NCBI RefSeq assembly: GCF_003574445.1
Contig: NZ_KZ984573.1
Span: 22,458-86,457, forward strand
Reading direction: 5' to 3'
DNA length: 64,000 nucleotides
DNA from: Streptomyces sp. YIM 130001
GTDB lineage: Bacteria > Actinomycetota > Actinomycetes > Streptomycetales > Streptomycetaceae
The notes under the pieces were generated by a model. The model searched no databases, was not told the origin of the DNA, and saw only the letters and a program-made list of their open reading frames with translations. This document shows positions 45,019 to 53,250 of the stretch, piece after piece. A program made the translations under genes and the position numbers. The number at the start of each line of letters is the position of its first letter. The stretch's first letter is position 1.

Positions 45019-45600
45019 CTACGTCCGTTCGCGCCGGATCCGTTCCAGGAGCTCTGTCATGTACTGGAGCTGGGCGCCGAGCGTGCCGGCGGACTCGAGG
45101 TGGTGGCTCGCCAACTGCCGCTCCACGGCCGCCAGTCGGGTGGTCAGCTCGTCGAACTCGGCGCGTTCACGGGCCAGTAGCCGACCCAGTTCCCGGCCCC
45201 TGCGGTGCAGTTCGAGGAAGACCGTCACCTTGGCGCGCAGCACCCAGGGGTCGAACGGCTTCGTCAGATAGTCCGCCGCCCCGGTCGTGTAGCCACGGAA
45301 GGCATAGCCGGCGCCGGAGTCCGCCCCGGTCAGGAAGACGATCGGCACTTCCTTCGCCCGGTCGAGCCGCCTGATGCGGGTCGCCGTATCGAATCCGTCC
45401 ATGCCCGGCATGGTCACGTCGAGCAGGACCACGGCGCACGGGTGGAGCCGCAGCGCCTGCAGGGCCTCCTCGCCCGAACGGGCCCTGAACAGCGGCTCGT
45501 CGAGCGGTGCGAGTACGGCCTCCAGGGCGAGGAGGTTGTCCTCCATGTCATCGACCAGGAGGATGCCGGCCCGGTCGTCGGACGGTATGTCAGCGCTCAT
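45019..45600 (-). CDS. Response regulator receiver protein with coiled-coil tail
   Basis: 193 residues. Receiver domain: ILLVDDMEDNLLAL (acidic pair DD), VVLLDVTMPGMDGF (phospho-Asp), FLTG and YLTKPFDPWVL (Lys). After residue 130 comes a helical tail (LELHRRGRELGRLLARERAEFDELTTRLAAVERQLASHHL, in blocks) but no DNA-binding domain, so the output is probably protein-protein. ATG 45600 has AAGG 9 nt upstream; GTG 45609 is too close to its site. Divergent from the SpoIIE-type phosphatase, a likely functional partner. Confidence 0.88.
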   Translation of the reverse strand: MSADIPSDDRAGILLVDDMEDNLLALEAVLAPLDEPLFRARSGEEALQALRLHPCAVVLLDVTMPGMDGFDTATRIRRLDRAKEVPIVFLTGADSGAGYAFRGYTTGAADYLTKPFDPWVLRAKVTVFLELHRRGRELGRLLARERAEFDELTTRLAAVERQLASHHLESAGTLGAQLQYMTELLERIRRERT

Positions 45601-45811
45601 CTCGGCCACGCCTTCTCGTTCTTCGGCCCGGAGTGGATCGCGGTCCGCGGTGCCGTGAGCTCCTTCGGGTCGGCGCGACGGACGGCGGGGAGCCGTGGGC
45701 GGCGGTGCTGGGCGTGGCCGGACGAGGACGTCCGGGGCGTACCACTGATGTCACTCATCGAGGCCCACTTCGGCAACTACGTGCTTGTGAGGGGCGACAG
45801 TCTGACACTCT

Positions 45812-45839
45812 GGGCATGTTGCCCGAGAGGCATTTGCCC
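45812..45839. repeat. Tandem palindromes before the SpoIIE-type gene
   Basis: GGGCATGTTGCCC (45812-45824) and GGCATTTGCC (45829-45838) are two related palindromes about 15 bp apart, centre to centre, between the divergent response-regulator and phosphatase genes. GACAC (a WhiA-like core) lies just upstream at 45804. Confidence 0.5.
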
Positions 45840-45859
45840 GAACTGCCAGGAGTCGCACC

Positions 45860-47806
45860 GTGGCGACGATTCCCACGCGGCGGGAGACCGAGCCGGCTTC
45901 CGTTCCACCGCCTGCCCGCCCGCCTGTACGCCCCGACCGGCCGGTGTCCGTCCGTACCGCCCTGCCGGGCACCTCGCGCGCCCCGGCGGCCGCGCGCCGC
46001 TTCGTGCGCGCCGCGCTCACCGAATGGACCGCGACCGCCGGCCCCGTCCCCGGCGGTCGCGCCGATCGGCTCGACGGCCCCGTCGCGGAGTCGCTCGCCG
46101 ACGACGCGGACGTCGTCGTCAGCGAACTCGTCACCAACGCGGTCGTGCACGCGGGCACGCCGGTGGACCTCGTCTGCCGCATCGCTCCGTGCGCGGCCCA
46201 GGAGGCCGCCGGTGTTCCGGACGACGCCCCCGCCCTCGTCGTCGAGGTCACCGACCACCATCCGGCCCGTCCCGTGCACGACGCGCACGGCGGTCAACGC
46301 GCCGACCGAGAGGCGGAGTTCGGGCGCGGACTGCAGCTCGTCGCCACCCTCTGCGAATCCTGGGGCGTCACCTACCGCACGGGTTCCAAGACCGTCTGGG
46401 CCAGACTCCCCGTCCACGCACCGCCCGCCGCCCGCGAGGCGCGCGCCGACACAGAGGAAGCACCCGAACCCACCCGGCACGCCACCGCACCCGACGCGTC
46501 GCGCCCCGCCCGGACCGACGACGACGGCTGGGACAGCCGCGGCGCTCTCGGCTTCCTCGCCGAGGCCTCCGACCTGCTCGCCGGACAGCTCGACGAGGAC
46601 ATGGTCGCGGGCCTCGCCGGCCAGCTCCTGGTGCCCCGGCTCGCCGACTGGTGCGCCGTGTGGCTGCACGGCGACGACGGACGCGGCGCCGCCCCGCGCC
46701 TCGCCCGCGTCTGGCACAGCAGCGAGGACAGACGCGACGAACTGCGGCGCGCCCTCGAGAAGGACCCGCCGCGCCGCGCCGTCCTGCCGGCCGAGGCCCC
46801 GGTACCGGTCGCCTGGCCGGACGACGGCTCCGGCGAGGCCCCCGGTTCGGCGCTGTGCTGCCGGCTCGTCGCGGGCGGCCGCGAGCTGGGCACGCTGGTC
46901 CTCGGCCGTGCGGGCACGGGTGGCTTCCCGGCCGAGGCGGTCGCCCTGCTGCGGGACTTCTCCCGGCGGGTCGCGCTCGCCGTCGGCGCGGCCCGTCAGT
47001 ACACCCGGCAGGCCACCATCAGCCGCATCCTGCAGCGCGGCCTGCTGCCCTCCTCGGTCGCCGAGGTGCCCGGAGTCGAGACCGCGCTCATCTACGAACC
47101 ACGGGACAACTCCCTGGCCGGCGGCGACTTCTACGACGTGTTCCCGGCGGGCGACAGCCGTTGGTGCTTCGCGCTCGGTGACGTCTGCGGCAAGGGCCCC
47201 GAGGCTGCGGTGGTCACCGGCCTCGCCCGCCCCTGGCTGCGCCTGCTGGCCCGCGAGGGACGTCCTGTCGCCGAGGTGCTCGACCGGCTCAACCGCGCCC
47301 TCATCGAGGACGCCCTAGAAGCCGCCGACTCCGCGGCCCGCGCGGTCGCGGCCTCCGGCGTGCCCGGCCTCGCCGAGGCGTCCGACGCCTCGCCCGCACG
47401 GTTCCTGTCCCTGCTGTACGGCGAGCTGGTGCCCTGCGCCGACGGCATCCGCTGCACCCTGGCCTGCGCCGGGCACCCGCTCCCGCTGCTTCTCGACACC
47501 GAGGGCGGGGTCCGGCCCGCGGCCGGTTCGCAGGTGCTGCTCGGGATCGTCGACGACGCGGCGTACCGCAGCGAGTCCTTCGTGCTCGGCGCGGGCGAGA
47601 CCCTGCTGTGCGTCACGGACGGGGTGACGGAGCGACGTTCCGGCAGCCGCCAGTTCGACGACGCCGACGGTCTCTCCCGTGCGCTCGCCGACTGCGCGGG
47701 GCTCGACGCCCACATGATCGCCGACCGCATCCGCCGCCAGGTACACGCGTACGCCGACCTCCCCCCGGACGACGACCTGGCCCTCCTGGTGCTCCGGGCG
47801 ACGTGA
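45860..47806 (+). CDS. SpoIIE-type PP2C phosphatase with N-terminal anti-sigma kinase-like ATPase domain
   Basis: 648 residues. Residues 35-185 are a HATPase_c_2 domain (VVVSELVTNAVVHAGT, GRGLQLVATLCESWG) as in RsbW. A GAF-like domain follows (about 235-375). The SpoIIE phosphatase is at about 410-648 (QRGLLPS, ALIYEPRDNSLAGGDFYDVF, FALGDVCGKGPEAA, LACAGHPLPLL, VTDGVTERR, DDDLALLVLR). Such proteins phosphorylate and dephosphorylate anti-anti-sigma factors. The GTG at 45860 has CAGGAG upstream. Divergent partner: the receiver protein. Confidence 0.9.
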   Translation: MATIPTRRETEPASVPPPARPPVRPDRPVSVRTALPGTSRAPAAARRFVRAALTEWTATAGPVPGGRADRLDGPVAESLADDADVVVSELVTNAVVHAGTPVDLVCRIAPCAAQEAAGVPDDAPALVVEVTDHHPARPVHDAHGGQRADREAEFGRGLQLVATLCESWGVTYRTGSKTVWARLPVHAPPAAREARADTEEAPEPTRHATAPDASRPARTDDDGWDSRGALGFLAEASDLLAGQLDEDMVAGLAGQLLVPRLADWCAVWLHGDDGRGAAPRLARVWHSSEDRRDELRRALEKDPPRRAVLPAEAPVPVAWPDDGSGEAPGSALCCRLVAGGRELGTLVLGRAGTGGFPAEAVALLRDFSRRVALAVGAARQYTRQATISRILQRGLLPSSVAEVPGVETALIYEPRDNSLAGGDFYDVFPAGDSRWCFALGDVCGKGPEAAVVTGLARPWLRLLAREGRPVAEVLDRLNRALIEDALEAADSAARAVAASGVPGLAEASDASPARFLSLLYGELVPCADGIRCTLACAGHPLPLLLDTEGGVRPAAGSQVLLGIVDDAAYRSESFVLGAGETLLCVTDGVTERRSGSRQFDDADGLSRALADCAGLDAHMIADRIRRQVHAYADLPPDDDLALLVLRAT

Positions 47807-47887
47807 CGCCGCCCGCCCGGCGTCTCGGGCCGGCCCCCGGGGAGACGCCGGTGCGGGGCAAGGCCGCGAGTGCAGGACAATGGGGTC

Positions 47888-49120
47888 ATGCCCTCCGTAC
47901 TCCCCGACGGCGAACCCGTGCCCGACGACGGCTCGCTGCCCGCATCGGCCCTGGCCGGCGCCGCCGGGCGACCCCTCGGCTTCTACCTGCACGTGCCGTA
48001 CTGCGCGACCCGCTGCGGCTACTGCGACTTCAACACGTACACGGCGAGCGAGCTGCGCGGCCCCGGCGGCGCGCTCGCCTCCCGCGACACCTACGCCGCG
48101 CACCTGATCGAGGAGATCAGGCTGGCCCGCAAGGTCCTGGGCGACGACCCGCGCGCGGTGCGCACCGTCTTCGTCGGCGGCGGCACACCGACCCTGCTGC
48201 CCGCCGCCGACCTGGTGCGGGTGCTCGGCGCTCTGCGGGACGAGTTCGGGCTCGCACCGGACGCCGAGATCACCACCGAGGCCAATCCGGAGTCCGTCGA
48301 TCCGCGTTATCTGGCCGAGCTCCGCGAGGGCGGCTTCAACCGCGTCTCGTTCGGCATGCAGAGCGCCCGGCAGCACGTTCTGAAGATCCTCGACCGTACG
48401 CACACCCCGGGCCGCCCGGAGGCCTGCGTCGCGGAGGCCCGCGCCGCCGGCTTCGAGCACGTCAACCTGGACCTGATCTACGGCACCCCGGGGGAGAGTG
48501 ACGACGACTGGCGGGCCTCGCTGGAAGCCGCACTCGGCGCCGGCCCCGACCACGTCTCGGCGTACGCCCTGATCGTCGAGGAGGGCACCCAGCTGGCCCG
48601 CCGGATCCGCCGCGGCGAGATCCCCGCGACCGACGACGACGTGCACGCCGACCGGTACCTCATCGCCGACGAGGCATTCCGCGCGGCGGGCCTGACCTGG
48701 TACGAGGTGTCCAACTGGGCCACCACCGAAGCCGCCCGCTGCCTGCACAACGAGATGTACTGGCGCGGCGCCGACTGGTGGGGCGCGGGCCCCGGCGCGC
48801 ACAGCCATGTCGGCGGGGTCCGCTGGTGGAACGTCAAGCATCCGGGCGCGTACGCCCAGGCGCTGGTCGAAGGGCGCTCCCCGGGCGCGGGTCGCGAACT
48901 GCTCACCGACGAGGACCGCCGGGTCGAGCGGATCCTCCTCGAGCTGCGGCTGCGTGAGGGCGCCCCGCTGGCCCTGCTCCGTCCCGACGGGCTCGCTGCC
49001 GCGGACCGGGCGCTCGGAGAGGGGCTCCTGGAGGCGGCTCCGTTCGAGGACGGGCGGGCCGTACTGACGTTGCGCGGGCGGTTGTTGGCGGACGGCGTGG
49101 TGCGGGACCTGGTCGACTGA
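47888..49120 (+). CDS. hemW: Heme chaperone HemW (radical SAM)
   Basis: Radical-SAM family related to coproporphyrinogen dehydrogenase but acting as a heme chaperone. 410 residues. The cluster motif is CATRCGYCDF (CxxxCxxC, about 38-45) after FYLHVPY. FVGGGTPTLL, TTEANPES, RVSFGMQSA and NLDLIYGTPG are family blocks, with the C-terminal HemN-like region (EVSNWA, HNEMYWRGADWWGAGPGAHS). ATG 47888 fits the start. Convergent with the DUF3097 gene. Confidence 0.93.
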   Translation: MPSVLPDGEPVPDDGSLPASALAGAAGRPLGFYLHVPYCATRCGYCDFNTYTASELRGPGGALASRDTYAAHLIEEIRLARKVLGDDPRAVRTVFVGGGTPTLLPAADLVRVLGALRDEFGLAPDAEITTEANPESVDPRYLAELREGGFNRVSFGMQSARQHVLKILDRTHTPGRPEACVAEARAAGFEHVNLDLIYGTPGESDDDWRASLEAALGAGPDHVSAYALIVEEGTQLARRIRRGEIPATDDDVHADRYLIADEAFRAAGLTWYEVSNWATTEAARCLHNEMYWRGADWWGAGPGAHSHVGGVRWWNVKHPGAYAQALVEGRSPGAGRELLTDEDRRVERILLELRLREGAPLALLRPDGLAAADRALGEGLLEAAPFEDGRAVLTLRGRLLADGVVRDLVD

Positions 49121-49150
49121 GCCCCTTTTCCGCCACGCGGAGCGGCCGGA

Positions 49151-50017
49151 TCAGGTGCCGGAGTGCGGGGCCGTCACGAAGTCGATGAGGTGCTCGACGC
49201 GGCCCAGCAGTTCCGGCTCCAGATCGCGGTAGCTGTGCACCCGGCTCAGGATGTGCTGCCAGGCCGCCCCGGTGTTCTCGGGCCAGCCGAGTGCCCGGCA
49301 CACGCCGGTCTTCCAGTCCTGGCCGCGCGGTACCCGGGGCCAGGCGCGGATACCGACGGAGGACGGCTTCACGGCCTCCCAGATGTCGATGTACGGGTGG
49401 CCGACGACGAGAGTGTGCTCGTCGGTGATCGAGGCGGCGATCCGCGATTCCTTGCTGCCGGACACCAGATGGTCGACGAGGACTCCGAGCCGGGCGTCGG
49501 GGGCCGGGCCGAACTCCTCGACGATCGCGGGCAGATCGTCCACGCCCTCCAGGTACTCGACGACGACGCCCTCGATGCGCAGGTCGTCACCCCAGACCCG
49601 TTCCACGAGTTCCGCGTCGTGCCGGCCCTCCACGTAGATCCGGCCGGCCCGCGCGACACGCGCCCGCGCCCCGGGCACGGCGACCGAGCCGGATGCCGTA
49701 CGGGTGGGACGGGCCGGCCCCTGCGAGGGGCGCACGAGCGTCACCACGCGGCCCTCGAGCAGGAAGCCGGACGGCTCGAGCGGGAAGACCCGGTGCTTGC
49801 CGAAGCGGTCCTCGAGGGTCACGGTGCCGGCCTCGCAGCCGATCACCGCTCCGCAGAAGCCGGTCGCCGCCTCCTCGACCACGAGGTCGCGGTCGGCGGG
49901 GACCTCGGGCACCTGGGCAGGCTTCTTCCAGGGCGGGGTCAGATCGGGGGAGTACTGGCGAGAGCGGCCCGAAGGGCGTTCACCGGAAGCATGGGGGCGG
50001 GAGGCGGGTGGGCGCAT
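49151..50017 (-). CDS. DUF3097 family protein
   Basis: 288 residues, an actinobacterial family without known function. The middle segment IYVEGRHDAELVERVWGDDLR and LGVLVDHLVSGSKE resembles a Toprim fold (EGxxDxE and DxL), suggesting a nucleic-acid link; this is inference. It ends with a VEHLIDFVTAPHSG helix. The ATG at 50017 overlaps no other gene. In Streptomyces it commonly sits near hemW and hrcA. Confidence 0.85.
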   Translation of the reverse strand: MRPPASRPHASGERPSGRSRQYSPDLTPPWKKPAQVPEVPADRDLVVEEAATGFCGAVIGCEAGTVTLEDRFGKHRVFPLEPSGFLLEGRVVTLVRPSQGPARPTRTASGSVAVPGARARVARAGRIYVEGRHDAELVERVWGDDLRIEGVVVEYLEGVDDLPAIVEEFGPAPDARLGVLVDHLVSGSKESRIAASITDEHTLVVGHPYIDIWEAVKPSSVGIRAWPRVPRGQDWKTGVCRALGWPENTGAAWQHILSRVHSYRDLEPELLGRVEHLIDFVTAPHSGT

Positions 50018-50052
50018 TCGGCAGACGATAGGAAGAAGCCGCCGACCAGTGT

Positions 50053-50814
50053 TTACGACACGCCGAACTGGGCGGCGAGCCGGTCGCGTTGGGCCCGGAC
50101 AAAAGCCGCATCAACCATCGATCCGTGCCCCGGGACGTAGCGCGCCCGAGGCCCGCCGAGGGCGAGGAGCCGGTCGAGGGCGTCCGGCCAGCGCGACGGA
50201 ACCGCGTCGTCCCCCGCCTGCGGCTCGCCGGACTCCTCCACCAGGTCCCCGCAGAACACGGTCGCCGGCGAGCCGGGCACGACGACGGCCAGATCATGAC
50301 GGGTGTGCCCGGGCCCGACGTTCGCGAGGACGACCCGCAGGCCGCCGCCGAGGTCGACCGCCCGGCGTTCCGCGACCTCCTGCCGGGGCCGCACCACGAG
50401 ATCGGCCGCCTCGGCCGCCGCGCCTCGATCCGCCCCGTTCCGTACGGCGTCGGCGGCCAGCGCCTCGTGCCGCCCGTCGGCGAGCACCTCACCCACCCCG
50501 AGCGCGCCGAAGACCTCGACGCCGGCGAACGCCGCGCCGCCGAGCACGTGGTCGAAGTGCGGGTGGGTGAGTGCGAGATGTGTCACCCGACGCCCGCCGA
50601 GCAGCGACTCGGCCTGCCGGCGCAGCTGTGCGCCCTCACGCAGTGAGGACCCCGCGTCGATCAGCAGCGCCGCACCGTCACCCACCACGAGGCCGGCCGT
50701 GCAGTCCCAGACCGGCAGCCTGCGCCGGCCCACCGAGACCTCGGCCGAGGGCGGCGCCGGACGTGCCGGCCCCGCGACCCGCTCCCAGCCGGCCTCTTCC
50801 CAAGTCATGCCCAT
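50053..50814 (-). CDS. MBL-fold metallohydrolase
   Basis: 253 residues. Zinc motif LTHPHFDHVLGG (HxHxDH variant HPHFDH), then LLIDAGSS, GPGHTRHDLAVVVPGSPATVFCGDLVEE and YVPGHGSMVD with histidine and aspartate ligands. The set is typical of glyoxalase-II-like small-molecule hydrolases. ATG 50814 has TAACGT 7 nt upstream on its strand, a leaderless pattern; ATG 50808 is nearly equal. The substrate is unknown. Same strand as DUF3097, 35 bp upstream of it. Confidence 0.82.
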   Translation of the reverse strand: MGMTWEEAGWERVAGPARPAPPSAEVSVGRRRLPVWDCTAGLVVGDGAALLIDAGSSLREGAQLRRQAESLLGGRRVTHLALTHPHFDHVLGGAAFAGVEVFGALGVGEVLADGRHEALAADAVRNGADRGAAAEAADLVVRPRQEVAERRAVDLGGGLRVVLANVGPGHTRHDLAVVVPGSPATVFCGDLVEESGEPQAGDDAVPSRWPDALDRLLALGGPRARYVPGHGSMVDAAFVRAQRDRLAAQFGVS

Positions 50815-50895
50815 GGGCAGACGTTAGACCGCGTCCGATCCCGCCGCCCGGCCACGGCGCGGCACCACCCTTGCCGGGCCCGCACCTCACCGCCG

Positions 50896-50901
50896 TACAC
50901 T
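50896..50901 (+). promoter_or_regulatory. hrcA promoter -10
   Basis: TACACT with TTGCCG (50871-50876) 19 bp upstream; the CIRCE element lies directly downstream, where HrcA would block transcription. Confidence 0.6.
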
Positions 50902-50914
50902 GGGCGCGGCAAGG

Positions 50915-50941
50915 CTGGCACTCACGCCCGGTGAGTGCCAG
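50915..50941 (+). promoter_or_regulatory. CIRCE operator (HrcA-binding)
   Basis: CTGGCACTC-N9-GAGTGCCAG, a perfect inverted repeat with the canonical 9-bp spacer; the classical form is TTAGCACTC-N9-GAGTGCTAA. It lies 36 bp before the ATG of hrcA, so HrcA autoregulates. Confidence 0.93.
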
Positions 50942-50976
50942 GAGGGCGGCAGTGGGGGCGACAGGGAGGTGCGCGG

Positions 50977-51993
50977 ATGCTCAACGAACGCAGGCTCGAG
51001 GTGCTGCGCGCCATCGTCCAGGACTATGTGGGGACGGAGGAGCCCGTCGGCTCCAAGGCCCTCACCGAGCGGCACCACCTCGGCGTCTCGCCCGCCACCG
51101 TGCGCAATGACATGGCGGCGCTCGAGGAGGAGGGCTTCATCGCCCAGCCGCACACGAGCGCCGGGCGCATCCCCACGGACAAGGGGTACCGGCTCTTCGT
51201 CGACAAGCTGGCCGGGGTCAAGCCCCTGTCCTCGCCGGAGCGCCGCGCCATCCAGAACTTCCTCGACAGCGCCGTCGACCTCGACGACGTGGTCGCGCGT
51301 ACGGTGCGGCTGCTCGCGCAGCTGACCCGGCAGGTCGCTGTCGTGCAGTACCCGTCGCTGACCCGCTCGACGGTGCGTCATGTCGAGCTGCTCTCGCTCG
51401 CGCCGGCCCGGCTGATGCTCGTGGTGATCACGGACACGGGCCGTGTCGAGCAGCGGCACGTCGACTGCCCGGCGCCGTTCGGTGAGACCTCGCTCGCCGA
51501 CCTGCGGGCCCGGCTCAACAGCCGGGTCGGGGGACGTCGGTTCTCGGACGTCCCGCTGCTCGTGCAGGACCTCCCGGAGTCCTTCGAGCAGGAGGACCGC
51601 GGTACGGTCGCCACCGTCGTCTCCACACTCCTCGAAACCCTCGTCGAGGAGACGGAGGAGCGGCTCATGATCGGCGGAACCGCCAATCTGACCCGCTTCG
51701 GACATGACTTCCCGCTGGTGATCAGGCCAGTGCTCGAGGCACTCGAGGAGCAGGTCGTGCTTCTCAAGCTGCTCGGCGAGGCGAAGGATTCGGGCATGAC
51801 CGTACGCATCGGTCACGAGAACGCCCACGAGGGCCTCAACTCCACGTCCGTCGTCTCGGTCGGCTACGGTTCGGGCGGCGAGGCAGTCGCCAAGCTCGGC
51901 GTGGTCGGACCGACCCGCATGGATTACCCCGGAACGATGGGAGCGGTACGCGCAGTGGCACGTTACGTCGGACAGATCCTGGCGGAGTCGTAA
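50977..51993 (+). CDS. hrcA: Heat-inducible transcription repressor HrcA
   Basis: Represses CIRCE-controlled heat-shock genes with GroEL as partner. 338 residues. N-terminal winged helix (MLNERRLEVLRAIVQDYVGTEEPVGSKAL, HHLGVSPATVRNDMAALEEEGFIAQPHTSAGRIPTDKGYR), then the GAF-like dimer domain. ATG 50977 has AGGGAGG upstream; longer reading from 50935 would run into CIRCE. Stop directly adjoins the GTG of dnaJ2, so they form one heat-regulated unit. Confidence 0.96.
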   Translation: MLNERRLEVLRAIVQDYVGTEEPVGSKALTERHHLGVSPATVRNDMAALEEEGFIAQPHTSAGRIPTDKGYRLFVDKLAGVKPLSSPERRAIQNFLDSAVDLDDVVARTVRLLAQLTRQVAVVQYPSLTRSTVRHVELLSLAPARLMLVVITDTGRVEQRHVDCPAPFGETSLADLRARLNSRVGGRRFSDVPLLVQDLPESFEQEDRGTVATVVSTLLETLVEETEERLMIGGTANLTRFGHDFPLVIRPVLEALEEQVVLLKLLGEAKDSGMTVRIGHENAHEGLNSTSVVSVGYGSGGEAVAKLGVVGPTRMDYPGTMGAVRAVARYVGQILAES

Positions 51994-53127
51994 GTGGCCA
52001 CGGACTACTACGCCGTACTCGGCGTGCGCCGCGACGCATCACAGGACGAGATCAAGAAGGCCTTCCGCCGCCTGGCGCGTGAACTCCACCCGGATGTGAA
52101 TCCGGACCCGAAGACGCAGGAGCGCTTCAAGGAGATCAACGCCGCGTACGAGGTGCTCTCCGATCCGCAGAAGAAGCAGGTCTACGACCTCGGTGGCGAT
52201 CCGCTGTCGCAGGCCGGCGGCGGCGCCGGAGGCTTCGGAGCAGGCGGTTTCGGGAACTTCTCGGACATCATGGACGCGTTCTTCGGTTCGGCGTCCCAGC
52301 GCGGCCCGCGCTCGCGCACCCGCCGCGGCCAGGACGCGATGATCCGGCTCGAGATCGAGCTGGACGAGGCCGCGTTCGGCACCACCAAGGACATCCAGGT
52401 GGACACGGCCATCGTGTGCACCACCTGTTCCGGCGAGGGTGCGGCGCCCGGCACCTCCGCGCAGACCTGTGACATGTGCCGCGGTCGCGGCGAGGTCTCG
52501 CAGGTCACGCGCTCCTTCCTCGGCCAGGTCATGACGTCGAGGCCCTGCCCGCAGTGCCAGGGCTTCGGCACCGTGGTGCCCACCCCGTGCCACGAGTGCG
52601 CGGGCGACGGCCGGATCCGGTCCCGCCGCACGCTCACCGTCAAGATCCCCGCCGGTGTGGACAACGGCACCCGGATCCAGCTGGCCGGCGAGGGCGAGGT
52701 GGGCCCCGGCGGCGGCCCGGCCGGCGACCTCTACGTGGAGATCCACGAACTGCCGCACACCGTCTTCCAGCGGCGCGGCGACGACCTGCACTGCACGGTG
52801 ACCATCCCGATGACGGCGGGCTCGCTCGGCACCCAGGTGCCGCTCGAGACGCTCGACGGCATGGAGGAGGTCGACATCAGGCCCGGCACCCAGTCCGGCC
52901 AGTCGATCCCGCTGCACCAGCGCGGCATCACGCATCTGCGCGGCGGCGGCCGCGGCGACCTCATCGTGCACGTCGAGGTGCTCACTCCGTCCAAGCTCGA
53001 CGCCGAGCAGGAGCGACTGCTGCGCGAGCTGGCCAAGCTGCGCGGCGAGGAGCGTCCCACCGGACAGTTCCAGCCCGGCCAGCAGGGCCTGTTCTCCCGC
53101 CTGAAGGACGCCTTCAACGGCCGCTGA
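51994..53127 (+). CDS. dnaJ: Chaperone DnaJ (second copy, DnaJ2)
   Basis: DnaK co-chaperone. 377 residues. J domain with HPD (LARELHPDVN, about 34), Gly/Phe linker (GGGAGGFGAGGFGNF), four CxxCxGxG zinc repeats (CTTCSGEG, CDMCRGRG, CPQCQGFG, CHECAGDG, about 144-208), and the C-terminal substrate domain. GTG 51994 immediately follows the hrcA stop. Streptomyces usually have DnaJ1 in the dnaK operon and this DnaJ2 with hrcA. Confidence 0.97.
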   Translation: MATDYYAVLGVRRDASQDEIKKAFRRLARELHPDVNPDPKTQERFKEINAAYEVLSDPQKKQVYDLGGDPLSQAGGGAGGFGAGGFGNFSDIMDAFFGSASQRGPRSRTRRGQDAMIRLEIELDEAAFGTTKDIQVDTAIVCTTCSGEGAAPGTSAQTCDMCRGRGEVSQVTRSFLGQVMTSRPCPQCQGFGTVVPTPCHECAGDGRIRSRRTLTVKIPAGVDNGTRIQLAGEGEVGPGGGPAGDLYVEIHELPHTVFQRRGDDLHCTVTIPMTAGSLGTQVPLETLDGMEEVDIRPGTQSGQSIPLHQRGITHLRGGGRGDLIVHVEVLTPSKLDAEQERLLRELAKLRGEERPTGQFQPGQQGLFSRLKDAFNGR

Positions 53128-53151
53128 GGCGCGCCCCGCGGCCCGCCCGGA

Positions 53152-53180
53152 CCCGCGTGCGTCGTAGCGACCCACGCGGG
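53152..53180 (+). terminator. Hairpin after dnaJ
   Basis: CCCGCGT (53152-53158) with ACGCGGG (53174-53180), continuing with GTCG/CGAC. It is a probable end of the hrcA-dnaJ unit. Confidence 0.6.
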
Positions 53181-53250
53181 CCCGTGGCCTGGCACATGCC
53201 CCCGGAATCACCAATTCGGCGGACCCTCGCGGACGTGGCACGATGCGTTC

